Shown piece by piece: positions 40,985-49,845 of a DNA stretch of 64,000 bases. Origin of the DNA: Collinsella sp. AF20-14LB (GTDB lineage: Bacteria; Actinomycetota; Coriobacteriia; Coriobacteriales; Coriobacteriaceae). Position 1 is the first letter of the stretch. Each line of letters opens with the position of its first letter. Position numbers and translations under genes: made by a program. The DNA lies in the NCBI RefSeq assembly GCF_003459505.1, contig NZ_QRWD01000010.1:27872-91871 (forward strand). The letters are read 5' to 3'. The notes under the pieces were generated by a model that was given only the letters and a program-made list of their open reading frames with translations, was not told the origin of the DNA and searched no databases.

Positions 40985-41788
40985 TTAAGCGCCGGCGATG
41001 AGGAGATTTGGGCGGGCGTCGTCGGCGATCTCGGCGATTGAGGTGGCGACGGCGTGATCGGGGTCACGGTCCATCACGATGGCGTTGACGTCGGTCAGCT
41101 CGGCAAAGCGGTACATGCCACGTCCGTTGACCTTGCTGGCGTCCATGAGGGCCACGCTTTGGCGGGCGGCGCCAATCATGGCCGCTTTGGTCTCGGCCAT
41201 CTGGGGAAAGTCGGTGGTAAAGCCGCAGCCGGGAACGAAAGCGCCAGGGCACATGACGGCAAGATCGGCGTGGACCATTTGGAGCGCCTGCATGGTAAGT
41301 GGGCCGTACAGATAGCGATGGCCTTTGCGCAGTGCCCCGCCCAGCATGACGACATCGACTGAGGGCATGCTCTCGTCGATGTAATCGGCAATGGTAATGT
41401 CAGCCGTGATGACGGTGATGCCATCGCGCTGGTCGAGGAGCCGAACGAACTCGAGTGCCGTGGTGCCGGAGTCGACAAGCACCGTGTCGCCGTCGTTAAC
41501 AAGCCTGATAGCGCTTTGCGCAATGGCCTGCTTGGCGGCGACATTGACGTTGATGCGGCGATCCTGGGTGGATACGGTCAGTCGCTTCTGGAGCGACACA
41601 GCGCCGCCATGCGTGCGGCGCAGCTTGCCGGACTCGGCGAGCGCGTCTAGGTCGGCGCGGGCGGTGACGGAGGATACGCCAAAGGTCTGGGCGATTTCTG
41701 CCACCTGCACCGAGGCGTTATGTTCAAGCATCTCCATGATGGCGGCGCGTCGCTCATCGGCGAAAGCTCGGGTTGTTGCGTGGGCCAT
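40985..41788 (-). CDS. DeoR/GlpR-family regulator
   Basis: 267 residues: HTH VAEIAQTFGVSSVTARADLDAL (quoted region about 28-49) and RRTHGGAVS, then the DeoR sensor domain with VLVDSGTTALEFV (about 102) and VALMDASKVNGRGMY (about 225). It differs clearly from the DeoR at 10300. It diverges from the class II aldolase gene at 42124 and is a good candidate to control it. A/T-rich repeats lie between them. Confidence 0.88.
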   Translation of the reverse strand: MAHATTRAFADERRAAIMEMLEHNASVQVAEIAQTFGVSSVTARADLDALAESGKLRRTHGGAVSLQKRLTVSTQDRRINVNVAAKQAIAQSAIRLVNDGDTVLVDSGTTALEFVRLLDQRDGITVITADITIADYIDESMPSVDVVMLGGALRKGHRYLYGPLTMQALQMVHADLAVMCPGAFVPGCGFTTDFPQMAETKAAMIGAARQSVALMDASKVNGRGMYRFAELTDVNAIVMDRDPDHAVATSIAEIADDARPNLLIAGA

Positions 41789-42123
41789 AGCTGCTCCATC
41801 CTCAGCCTAAATTTGCAGGAATTGTGTTGAGTCTATTTTCGTTCATTTTCTTTTTGAGCAAGTAAACGCCTTTCGATTACTTATCTTTTCTATAAAAGAA
41901 AGATGATTCGCTTGAAAACGGTAATGTCGGATAGGGGAATTTAGCCTGAATCCCTTCCGTTTGCTTTTCAAAAACGAGCGTTTTGGCCTGCGTGCCGGCG
42001 ATATCTCGTACATGCGACAGATGCGATTTTCATACAATGGGCGCAGCAAAATGCAAGGTAAAACGCCTTGCGGACACGTACGCCCGATGTCCAGATGCGG
42101 GCGAGGGAGAGGAGCAAACGCTC
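41789..42123. promoter_or_regulatory. Divergent control region between the DeoR gene and the aldolase gene
   Basis: 335 bases without a gene. The part 41830-41920 is A/T-rich with repeated TTTTC/TTTCG words (TTTTCGTTCATTTTC, CCTTTCGATTAC, ATCTTTTCTATAAAAGAAAG), a pattern seen in DeoR-type operators, and TATAAA near 41891 could be a -10 element. The aldolase ribosome site GAGAGGAG is at about 42107. Confidence 0.45.
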
Positions 42124-42981
42124 ATGGCACTTGTTACCACCGAAAAGATGCTCAAGGACGCTCAGGCCGGCCACTACGCCGTCGGCGCGTTCAACGTCGA
42201 GAACCTCGAGTTTGTTATGGCCGTTCTGGCCGCTGCCGAGGAGACCAAGTCCCCCGTCATCATGCAGACCACCCCGGGCACCATCAAGACCGCTGGTCTG
42301 GACTACTTCTACGGCATGGTCAAGGCTGCCGCCGAGCGCGCTTCCGTGCCCGTTGCCCTGCACCTCGATCACGGCGATGGCTATGACCGCTGCATGCAGG
42401 CTTTCCGCACGGGCTACACCTCCGTCATGATCGACGGTTCGCACGAGTCCTTCGAGGACAACATTGCCCTGACCAAGTCCGTCGCCGACGCTGGCCGCGC
42501 CATGGGCGTGCCCGTCGAGGCCGAGCTCGGCAAGGTCGGCGGTAAGGAGGACGACGGTCCCGCGGTTGAGGGCGAGAGCCCCTACACCGATCCTGCCGAG
42601 GCCAAGGAGTTTGTTGAGCGCACCGGCTGCACCTCGCTGGCCATTGGCGTTGGCACCAGCCACGGCGTGTACACGAGCGATCCTCACATCGAGCAGTCCG
42701 TGGTCAAGGCCATTCGCGACGCCGTCGACGTGCCGCTGGTTCTGCACGGTACCTCCGGTGTGCCCGATGAGCAGGTTGCCGAGGCCGTGAAGAACGGCAT
42801 CTGCAAGGTCAACTACGCCACCGAGCTGCGTCAGGCCTACACCAAGGGCTTCATGGCCTACATGGCCGAGAACCCCGCTTGCTTCGATCCTAAGAAGCCG
42901 GCCAAGGAGGGCATGCGTGAGATCACCGAGCTGGTTAAGATCCGCATGACCAACCTCAACTCTGTGGGCAAGGCAGAGTAA
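42124..42981 (+). CDS. Class II aldolase for tagatose- or fructose-1,6-bisphosphate (GatY/KbaY/Fba type)
   Basis: 285 residues, zinc-dependent. Zinc histidines and catalytic residues lie in ALHLDHGDGYD (about 79-89), EAELGKVGGKED (about 134), GVGTSHGVY (about 178) and VLHGTSGVP (about 204), and NYATELRQAY ends the barrel. It splits the ketose bisphosphate to glyceraldehyde-3-phosphate and dihydroxyacetone phosphate. No LacD (class I) is in the window, so this enzyme probably completes the tagatose pathway; housekeeping FBP aldolase is the alternative. The ATG at 42124 is preceded by GAGAGGAG. Confidence 0.88.
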   Translation: MALVTTEKMLKDAQAGHYAVGAFNVENLEFVMAVLAAAEETKSPVIMQTTPGTIKTAGLDYFYGMVKAAAERASVPVALHLDHGDGYDRCMQAFRTGYTSVMIDGSHESFEDNIALTKSVADAGRAMGVPVEAELGKVGGKEDDGPAVEGESPYTDPAEAKEFVERTGCTSLAIGVGTSHGVYTSDPHIEQSVVKAIRDAVDVPLVLHGTSGVPDEQVAEAVKNGICKVNYATELRQAYTKGFMAYMAENPACFDPKKPAKEGMREITELVKIRMTNLNSVGKAE

Positions 42982-43015
42982 CAGCAAGGGTACTCCGACT
43001 CGCTACATATCCCGG

Positions 43016-43138
43016 GGAGGGACGAGGACTTAGTTCCCCAATCGTCCTCGGGCATGCAAAAAGCCTCGCTGCGCACTTCGTGCGGCGAGGCTTTTTGCCC
43101 CCTGCGGAGAGATTGGAGAACTAAGCCCTCGTCCCTCC
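43016..43138. terminator. Large nested hairpin after the aldolase gene
   Basis: The outer arm 43016-43043 (GGAGGGACGAGG, TTAGTTC, CCAATC) pairs with 43111-43138 almost throughout. Inside, AAAAAGCCTCGC pairs with GCGAGGCTTTTT (43058-43095), a standard bidirectional terminator. The remaining gap to 43303 holds a direct repeat of CGCCCTTGTGGCGTT (near 43161 and 43262) and no gene. Confidence 0.8.
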
Positions 43139-43303
43139 CAGGTTGACCTACTCGAGGTCGTCGCCCTTGTGGCGTTAGGTCTGAAAATAATAAGAAGCCT
43201 TCGCGCTGCGGAATGATTTTGGAAACTAAGTACGGGGGCCCGCCCAAGTCGTCCTGCTCAATCGCCCTTGTGGCGTTGGGGCGGAAAGGGTGGGGCGCGT
43301 GGG

Positions 43304-43927
43304 TTATTTGGTTGTTAGGGTTAGTAGGTCGTTGGGGGTTTTGAGGTTGTAGGTGGCGTTTGGGATATCTTGGTGTGATCCCCATGCTGCTCGGGCAAAA
43401 CTGACCCCTGCTGAAGTTGCGCACTGTTCGTCGTAGACGGTGTCGCCAACGTAGACGACGTTGCCAGGATTCGCGCCCGCACGTCGGAGATATTCGAGCA
43501 TGGGTGCGGGTGCGGGTTTATGTTCGGTTGTGTCTTCGACAAGGATGATGTGCTCAAAATACTTATCGAAACCAAGGGGTGCAATTTCTTTTGCGTATTC
43601 GTCGCGCGCACGTGAGGAGACGATGCCAAGTTTGCAGCCGCTATCGGCGAGTGTTGCGATGACTTCAAGCAAACCTGGAAACACGCTGATGGTGCTTTTA
43701 AAGCTGGCGGCAACTTGGCACCAGCGATCCAACGTTGCCTGCGAGTAGATCCCAAGTTTCTCAAGGGCATCCTTGCCGGGTATGCCGAGGGCAAAGTCAA
43801 GCTCGTGTCGGGGAAGCGTTTTGCTGGTCTCTTCTTGGACAATCTGGACAAGCGATGACAGAACGCTTTCTTCTGTATCTGCCAATGTCCCATCAACGTC
43901 AAATACGATATGGTCAAAGTGCTTCAT
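43304..43927 (-). CDS. HAD-superfamily phosphatase (phosphoglycolate-phosphatase-like)
   Basis: 207 residues. Motif I FDVDGTLADT (about 8-17) gives the nucleophile Asp. The cap domain follows (about 18-80), then motif II LGIVSSRAR (about 100) and motif IV VVYVGDTVYDE (about 157-167). Such enzymes dephosphorylate phosphoglycolate or small sugar phosphates. GAGGAGC ribosome site. It is followed upstream (same strand) by the AraC regulator; 56 bases separate them, so they may form one transcript. Confidence 0.85.
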   Translation of the reverse strand: MKHFDHIVFDVDGTLADTEESVLSSLVQIVQEETSKTLPRHELDFALGIPGKDALEKLGIYSQATLDRWCQVAASFKSTISVFPGLLEVIATLADSGCKLGIVSSRARDEYAKEIAPLGFDKYFEHIILVEDTTEHKPAPAPMLEYLRRAGANPGNVVYVGDTVYDEQCATSAGVSFARAAWGSHQDIPNATYNLKTPNDLLTLTTK

Positions 43928-43983
43928 ATGATTGCTCCTCTCTGTTGTTTGCCTGCAAGTTTGATGCAGTGACAGAAGAAGGG

Positions 43984-44922
43984 TTAGCGGGATTTCTGCC
44001 TGGTGCTATCGAGATTCTGCCTCGCTGCTCGATAGCTCGAAGGAGTGCACCCCATTTGTTCTTTAAATACCTGGCCAAGATGGCTTGCTGTTATAAATCC
44101 GCATTGGCGCGCGACTGTCTGTACCGTTCGCGTGGTGTGTGCCAAAAGTTCGCAAGCACGGTTTATGCGGTATGCGCGTAGATATGCCGCCGGGGTCGTT
44201 CCTGCACAAGTTTCGATAATGCGGTAACACTCTCTTTCGCTTACGCCGGCTGCAGATGCCATCTGGGGCACATCTATAGCGGCTGCATAGTTTGCGCGGA
44301 CAAAGTCCAGGATTGCCTTGAACTGTACGTCGCGGCTGGTCATCCAAGAGGCGCCGTCGGAAGAAAAGAGCGGTTCGGCCTTGGCGTTAATCTGAATCCA
44401 GAGCTCTGACAAACTATTTCGAAGCGCCATCTCGTTCTGCGGCCGTCGAAGGTCGTGGCTAAAGGAGCTCTTCAGCAAATCGATAAAGGGCATATCGTCG
44501 GGATTGGTGGGCGACCATTTGAGCACATCGACGCCTCGACATTGAAGCAATGGGTTGATGTAGCGCTTTTGGAGACGTCCCGCGGGATCGCCGAGCATCG
44601 ACGGCTGAAAGATATGCAGCATTTGAATGGCTGGCGCCGAATTGGGTGATTGCAGCGTGCTGTGCAAAACGCCGCCGTTGATAAAGCCGGCGGACCCTTC
44701 CTCAAAGCGTACGTGCTCATGAGCCGCGTGCGTTCGATAGTCAATCGCTCCCTGCTCCATGTAGAAAAGCTCAACTTCGGAATGCCAGTGCCAGGGGACG
44801 GAATTGCCCGGATAGCGAGCGAATTCTGCGCGTTCGGCAATATAGGGCCAGTCTTCGGCGGTCTCGGGAAACGCTTCCTCGCGTCCTCCGCGGTGCAATT
44901 CTATGTGATCCATGTTTCGCAT
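43984..44922 (-). CDS. AraC-family regulator with cupin sensor domain
   Basis: 312 residues. The N-terminal cupin has PWHWHSEVELFYMEQGAIDY (about 43-62) with the metal or sugar-binding His pair and FINGGVLHST. The C-terminal double HTH (about 205-305) has VPQMASAAGVSERECYR and the second-helix signature VQTVARQCGFITASHLGQVF, then PSSYR. It usually activates sugar genes on effector binding. Its target is not visible; the HAD gene is next in the same direction. Confidence 0.88.
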   Translation of the reverse strand: MRNMDHIELHRGGREEAFPETAEDWPYIAERAEFARYPGNSVPWHWHSEVELFYMEQGAIDYRTHAAHEHVRFEEGSAGFINGGVLHSTLQSPNSAPAIQMLHIFQPSMLGDPAGRLQKRYINPLLQCRGVDVLKWSPTNPDDMPFIDLLKSSFSHDLRRPQNEMALRNSLSELWIQINAKAEPLFSSDGASWMTSRDVQFKAILDFVRANYAAAIDVPQMASAAGVSERECYRIIETCAGTTPAAYLRAYRINRACELLAHTTRTVQTVARQCGFITASHLGQVFKEQMGCTPSSYRAARQNLDSTRQKSR

Positions 44923-45284
44923 GGCATCAGTATAAAGCGCGATGGGCTTAGATTGCTCTTGCCTGTTCGGGGAACGCCTTGTCTAGGGATGCTTGGAGCT
45001 TTTCGAAGGATGCTCGTAAGTTGAGGCTCTGATTGGCTGAGCGCTTGGTTTTTGTGGTGGGGGAGTCGAGGAGGCCGTTTCTCTGTGTCGGGGGGAAGGA
45101 GAAAAGGTTTGCATGTTTTAGGGATGGCTGCTGTGCTGCGTCATTGGAAGAATGCATGCTTTTGCGGCCTCCTCGATATCCACCAAAAGGATGCGCTCGG
45201 GGTTTGCTGCTAGGTCCCGTGCGCTGGCTACATTATGCCGCGGCTGCCGCAAAGAAGCGCTAAAGAAAGGCTTAACCTGGTTTG

Positions 45285-45325
45285 GTGTTACGATGAAACT
45301 GCAGGTCAGAGGTATCGAGTAACAC
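45285..45325. repeat. Small inverted-repeat element with GCAGGT core (element G)
   Basis: GTGTTACGAT (45285-45294) pairs with ATCGAGTAACAC (45314-45325) apart from a GA bulge. The loop is GAAACTGCAGGTCAGAGGT, close to the core of elements C and D. The surrounding gene-free stretch 44923-45410 has no gene I can support; a minus-strand fragment ending at 45118 looks protein-like but is too short to name. Confidence 0.5.
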
Positions 45326-45410
45326 TCTTGAAAGGTTTTGAGCTTAAGGGCTTTCTAAGGTTTGTGACGTGGATGTGGCGCGGACGTGCGGAGCGTGTGA
45401 ATGCTCGCTG

Positions 45411-46397
45411 TTAGCGCTGCGGCTCTGTGGCGCGCACCTGCTCGATGACCTTTTCCATCGTGGCGTCGATGCGGTCTTTTTTGAGTTCGCATTCCCAGAT
45501 GGTTATGGGCGTCCAGCCCATTTGAGTGAGCGCTGCCACAGCAGCACGGTCGCGCTCGACGTTGCGACGGAACTTTGCCTCCCAAAACTCAACGTTGCGC
45601 TTGGGCTGGCTTGGGTTGCACTTGGGGCAGCGGTGCCAAAAGCAACCGTTGACGAAGATGGCGATCTTGCGGCCGGGGAAGGCGATGTCGGGCTTGCCGG
45701 GTACCTTCCATTCCAAACGATAGCCCGTAAGGCCCGCGGCCCGTAGGCGCTGACGTACGAGCAGCTCGGGCTTGGTGTTGGCGCGCTTGTTGCCCTTCAT
45801 GGACTTTTTGATTGCGGCGCGACGGCGGACCAGTTCGCGCTCGTCAGCGGAGAGGTCCGAGGTATCGATGCCGTCGAGCAGACCGGGCTTGGGACGCTTT
45901 TTGCTGCGGCGTTTAGGTGCGCGCTTGGGTTTGGTGGCGGGTTTGTCGGTTGTGTTGGGCGCGGCGTCATCGGCGGAGCTTGCCTCAAGCCGATCTTCCT
46001 TTAACTCAATCAGAGCATCAATGAGCCCCTTGTCGGCGGGCATCCATTCCACCGTGGCAAGCGAGGTGCGTGGAATCCAGCGGATATCAAGCTGGCGGTC
46101 GTGTTTCTGGGGCTCATCGGATTCATCGGCGAGCGAGCAGTAGTAACACTCCATGGAGAGATGAAAATCGGGGTAGTCATACTCAACGGTGTAGAAATCA
46201 CGCAGGTTGGTGACTTTTACCTGTAGCTCTTCCATAAGCTCGCGGCGCACGGCGTCTTCGGGTGTCTCGCCGCGCAGAAGTTTGCCGCCCGGGAACTCCC
46301 ATAGTCCCTGCATGTTGCCGTAGCCGCGCTGCACGGCAAGCAGCTCGTCAGATCCTTCCTTGCGAATGATCCCAGCGGCAACATGAACAGTCTTCAA
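45411..46397 (-). CDS. Nudix hydrolase fused to Vsr-type DNA mismatch endonuclease
   Basis: 328 residues in two parts. Residues 1-130 are a MutT/Nudix domain: the Nudix box reads GGKLLRGETPEDAVRRELMEEL (G37 region; GX5EX7REUXEE pattern kept), typical of enzymes that destroy oxidised dNTPs. A Lys/Arg/Pro-rich linker (about 140-200) follows. Residues 205-328 are a Vsr endonuclease: MKGNKRANTKPELLVRQRL, KPDIAFPGRKIAIFVNGCFW-HRC (catalytic Asp, His; zinc Cys) and WTPITIWECEL. Vsr nicks beside T:G mismatches made by deamination of 5-methylcytosine. No cytosine methyltransferase is adjacent. Start is TTG, preceded by GAGAGGG. A fusion of pool sanitation and mismatch repair is unusual. Confidence 0.88.
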   Translation of the reverse strand: MKTVHVAAGIIRKEGSDELLAVQRGYGNMQGLWEFPGGKLLRGETPEDAVRRELMEELQVKVTNLRDFYTVEYDYPDFHLSMECYYCSLADESDEPQKHDRQLDIRWIPRTSLATVEWMPADKGLIDALIELKEDRLEASSADDAAPNTTDKPATKPKRAPKRRSKKRPKPGLLDGIDTSDLSADERELVRRRAAIKKSMKGNKRANTKPELLVRQRLRAAGLTGYRLEWKVPGKPDIAFPGRKIAIFVNGCFWHRCPKCNPSQPKRNVEFWEAKFRRNVERDRAAVAALTQMGWTPITIWECELKKDRIDATMEKVIEQVRATEPQR

Positions 46398-46541
46398 CAG
46401 GAGCCCTCTCTCAACATCAACACATGGCAGACTACGCTTACCTTACGCAACGGTAAGGCAAGCGTAAGCCATATCGATGGTAGCCGACTCGGCTCCTTGC
46501 GACTATAGATGCCGTAGACTAATCGCAAGAAAGGACTCGGT

Positions 46542-47327
46542 ATGCAAACCACGCAAACGGCGACCCCGGTACTGGAGGTCGCGCATCTCGAAAAGGTATA
46601 TGGAGCACTGGGCAACGTGACCCGCGCGCTCAACGATGTCAGCTTTACCGTCAACCGCGGCGAATTCGTCGGCATCATGGGCGCCTCGGGCTCGGGCAAG
46701 TCGACGTTGCTCAACTGCGTGTCGACCATCGATAGCGCCACGAGTGGCACCATCCGCATCAACGGCCAGGACGTGACGCGCATGAAGCAGGCCAAGCTTT
46801 CGCAGTTCCGCCGCGAGGAGCTGGGCTTTATCTTCCAGGACTCCAACCTACTCGATACGCTCACGGCACGCGAGAACATCGCCCTGCCGCTCACCATCGC
46901 CCGCACAAACTCGGCAGAGATCTCGACCCGCGTGCAGGATGTGGCCGCGCGCCTGTCTATCAGTCAGGTGCTCGACAAGTATCCCTACCAAATGTCGGGC
47001 GGCCAGCAGCAGCGCGTTGCCGCGGCTCGCGCGCTCGTCACCGACCCCACCATGATCATGGCCGACGAGCCCACCGGCGCCCTCGATTCCAAGAGCGCCC
47101 GCCTGCTGCTCGAGAGCCTGGAGGCCCTTAACCGCCGCCTGCGCGCCACGGTGCTCATGGTCACGCACGACAGCTTTGCTGCCAGCTACACGAGCCGTGT
47201 GCTGTTTATTCGTGACGGCAAGATCTTCACCGAGCTGCGCCGCGGCGACACCGACCGCCGAGAGTTCTTCGACCGCATTATGGAGGTCGTTGCCATGATG
47301 GGCGGTGAAGGCTCCGATGCTCTGTAA
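46542..47327 (+). CDS. ABC transporter ATP-binding protein (BceA/MacB-like)
   Basis: 261 residues. Walker [13 protein letters not shown] (about 49-60), Q-loop [13 protein letters not shown] signature [15 protein letters not shown] (about 153) and Walker [16 protein letters not shown] (about 174), then the H-loop VMVTHDSF-type segment. It pairs with the FtsX-like permease whose start overlaps its stop. Such pairs export or displace cell-wall-active antimicrobial peptides. A two-component system, common beside BceAB, is not in the window next to it. Confidence 0.92.
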   Translation: MQTTQTATPVLEVAHLEKVYGALGNVTRALNDVSFTVNRGEFVGIMGASGSGKSTLLNCVSTIDSATSGTIRINGQDVTRMKQAKLSQFRREELGFIFQDSNLLDTLTARENIALPLTIARTNSAEISTRVQDVAARLSISQVLDKYPYQMSGGQQQRVAAARALVTDPTMIMADEPTGALDSKSARLLLESLEALNRRLRATVLMVTHDSFAASYTSRVLFIRDGKIFTELRRGDTDRREFFDRIMEVVAMMGGEGSDAL

Positions 47328-49518
47328 ACTCGCTTGGGGCAACGTCCGCCGCGCCGGCCGCGACTACCTCGTCTACTTGCTGACGCTCACCCTGGGTGTC
47401 ACCGTATTCTATGCCTTCAATACCGTCTCGATGCAGGTCGACATTGCCGGCATCAAGGAGGAGGGACTGTCCGAGCTCATGGGCAGCATGCTCGGTTACC
47501 TGACGTACTTTTTGGCCGGCGTCATGGCCTTTTTGATGGTGTATGCCAACAACTTCATCATGAAGCGCCGCAAAAAGGAGTTCGGCCTGTACCAGGTGCT
47601 AGGCATGCGCCGCGGGCGCGTCGCCACGATCATGGCGCTCGAGACCGTGATCGTTTCGGTCGGCGCCTTTGTCGCCGGCATTGTGCTGGGCGTGGGGCTC
47701 TCCCAGCTCATGACATTCTTTACGGCCTCGCTCTTTAAGACACAGATCGCTAATTTCCACTTCTTTTTCTCGGTGCATGCGTTCAACCTGACCCTTGCCT
47801 GCATGCTCGTGATGTTTGTGCTTACGCTACTGCTGAACCTTCGCGCCGTGCGCCGTACCAAGCTCATCGAGCTTATGGGCGCCGAGCGGCGCAACGAGAG
47901 CATCAAGACGCGCAACCCCTGGATTGCGATCGCCATCTTTGTCGTGGGCGTGGTGCTGGTGGGCGTGGCCTATTACCGCCTGTTGCGCGATGGGTTCCCG
48001 CTCACCGCGACGGAGGGTAAGCTGCAGGAGGCCATGAACCAGTTTGGTATCACCACGGCCATGGTTACGGTGGGTACCTTTGCCCTGTTCTGGGGCCTTT
48101 CGGGCATGCTTATCAAGCTGCTGCAGAGCCTGCGCAGCGTGTATTGGCGCGGCCTCAACATGTTTACCGTGCGCCAGCTTGCGGCCAAGGTCAACACGGT
48201 GTGCTTTTCGATGGGCGTCATCGCGATGATCCTGTTTTTGGCCATCACCTCGGTGACGTGCGGTATGTCTATTGCCAATGTGATGAACGAAAACCTGGAG
48301 CGCTATAACCCTGTTGACGTGTCTCAGACGTATGTCTATTACACGCCCGAAACGCTCGACTACTACAAGGAGTATGTCAATCCGTCTGAGGCCGATCGCA
48401 TGGTGCTGGCCGATGCAACGGTCGATTTGTACGCTGCATGGCATGGCGAGCGCAAGTCGGCGGACAACAACGACGAGGCCGGGAAGAAGGTCAATATCGC
48501 CGATGTTGCCGGTGAACATGTGCAGATCGACTCGTATCTGAGCTATACGCTTGGCGGCTCGGATCCTTCGGTGACGGCGGGCGAGATGTGCAAGGCCATG
48601 GGCGAAAAGCTCCCCAAGGTGCTCGAGGGTAGCAATGCCGATGATATGGGCCTGTTTGTGACGCCGGCGAGCCAGTACAACAAGCTGCGCCAGATGATGG
48701 GCGAGGAGCCGGTGAGCATTGGCCGCGACCAGTACGTGCTTACGTGTGATATGGGCGGTGAGCTGGGCGACCTGTACACCAAGTATATGGCTGGCGGCCA
48801 TACCCTCACCTTGGACGGGCATGAGCTCAAGCCCGCAACCGATAAGTCGGACGAGGACACGGCGGCCATCGCCAACTCGGCGATGGGCAGCAATCCCGGT
48901 ACCGTGGTCGTAGCCGATGAGCTGCTGTCCCAGCTTAATCTGCAGCCGTATTCCAGTAATCTGCTCGTTAATTACAAACAGGGTATGGATACGACCGAGG
49001 CAGACGAGAGCATTAAATACACCTTGCTCGATAATCTGCTCGTTGACGGCAAGGAGCCGGGGTCGTGGGGAGTCTTCATCACGCGTTCCGAGATGTACAC
49101 GCAAGCAGCGCAGATGAACGGCATGATTAGCTATCTGGCCATCTACATTGGCTTTGTACTGGTCGTTGCGTGCGCGGCAATCCTATCGATCCAGCAGCTC
49201 TCCAATGTGGCCGACGGCAGCCGCAGCTATCGTGTGCTGGCACAGATCGGCTGTGACGACCGCCAGATTCGTCATTCGGTGATGGCGCAGCAAGCGGTAT
49301 TCTTCCTGTTCCCGCTGGCAGTGGGCTTGGCGCACTCCTTTGTGGCGCTCAAGGTGATCATCGAGCTGGTGAGCACGTTTGGCAACATGAGCATCGGCGG
49401 CACCGTGGGTCTTACCTGTGCGATTTTCCTGGCAGCCTATGGTGGCTACTTCCTGGTGACCTACCTCATGAGCGCCGGCATGGTACAAGCTGCCATCGCC
49501 ACCCGCTACAGCGAGTAG
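47317..49518 (+). CDS. FtsX-like ABC permease (BceB-like)
   Basis: 733 residues. Hydrophobic segments are near 15-35, 60-85, 110-135, 155-175, 205-225, 240-265 and 290-310, then a large extracellular domain (about 330-590), and three C-terminal segments (about 600-730). This ten-segment layout with one big external domain between segments 7 and 8 is that of BceB peptide-resistance permeases. The ATG at 47317 lies inside the end of the ATPase gene (ATGCTCTGTAA), with GAAGG as ribosome site. Substrate unknown. Confidence 0.88.
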   Translation: MLCKLAWGNVRRAGRDYLVYLLTLTLGVTVFYAFNTVSMQVDIAGIKEEGLSELMGSMLGYLTYFLAGVMAFLMVYANNFIMKRRKKEFGLYQVLGMRRGRVATIMALETVIVSVGAFVAGIVLGVGLSQLMTFFTASLFKTQIANFHFFFSVHAFNLTLACMLVMFVLTLLLNLRAVRRTKLIELMGAERRNESIKTRNPWIAIAIFVVGVVLVGVAYYRLLRDGFPLTATEGKLQEAMNQFGITTAMVTVGTFALFWGLSGMLIKLLQSLRSVYWRGLNMFTVRQLAAKVNTVCFSMGVIAMILFLAITSVTCGMSIANVMNENLERYNPVDVSQTYVYYTPETLDYYKEYVNPSEADRMVLADATVDLYAAWHGERKSADNNDEAGKKVNIADVAGEHVQIDSYLSYTLGGSDPSVTAGEMCKAMGEKLPKVLEGSNADDMGLFVTPASQYNKLRQMMGEEPVSIGRDQYVLTCDMGGELGDLYTKYMAGGHTLTLDGHELKPATDKSDEDTAAIANSAMGSNPGTVVVADELLSQLNLQPYSSNLLVNYKQGMDTTEADESIKYTLLDNLLVDGKEPGSWGVFITRSEMYTQAAQMNGMISYLAIYIGFVLVVACAAILSIQQLSNVADGSRSYRVLAQIGCDDRQIRHSVMAQQAVFFLFPLAVGLAHSFVALKVIIELVSTFGNMSIGGTVGLTCAIFLAAYGGYFLVTYLMSAGMVQAAIATRYSE

Positions 49519-49555
49519 CAAGCGGGCAAAACCGTCGCAAAATCAGAGCGAATAA

Positions 49556-49836
49556 CCGCCGCGAAGGGAGTCCAGCTCCCTTCGCGGCGGTATTTTGCGT
49601 ATCTAGAGCATCTCAGATGCAAGTGAGTAGGCTTTTTTGGATCTGCCGAGCACATCGCGGCAAGTGCTCAATAAAATCGCAGGTCAGGGCTGTGGCGTTT
49701 TGAGGTGTGCTCGGCATCCCGCCAAAAGCCTACTCACTTGGTTTTTACCGCTAGAAGACCGCCGCGAGGGAAAGCAGCTCCCTCGCGGCGGTTGGCGTTT
49801 GCCCAGATAAAACCTGCCAAAACAAACCTGTCCCTT
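49556..49836. repeat. Intergenic repeat block C (long hairpin with GCAGGT core, flanked by terminators)
   Basis: In order: terminator-like stem of GCCGCGAAGGGAG type (49558-49592); CAAGTGAGTAGGCTTTT (49620-49636) pairing perfectly with 49724-49740; a nested stem GCCGAGCACA (49645-49654) with TGTGCTCGGC (49706-49715); the core ATAAAATCGCAGGT at 49671-49684; then a second GC-rich hairpin (49760-49793) and CCCAGATAAAACCTGCC. A closely similar block is at 63522-63811. It fills the 327-base gap after the permease gene. Confidence 0.8.
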
Positions 49837-49845
49837 TTTAGCAGG

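Noticed and set aside
44948-45157. 69-residue minus-strand frame after the AraC gene start
   Set aside because: No ribosome site, low complexity, and it overlaps the fragment above in another frame.
45118-45270. Protein-like minus-strand fragment reading ARDLAANPERILLVDIEEAA
   Set aside because: It has no start codon, is about 50 codons long and I cannot assign it to a family. It could be a decayed gene end but is not strong enough to list.
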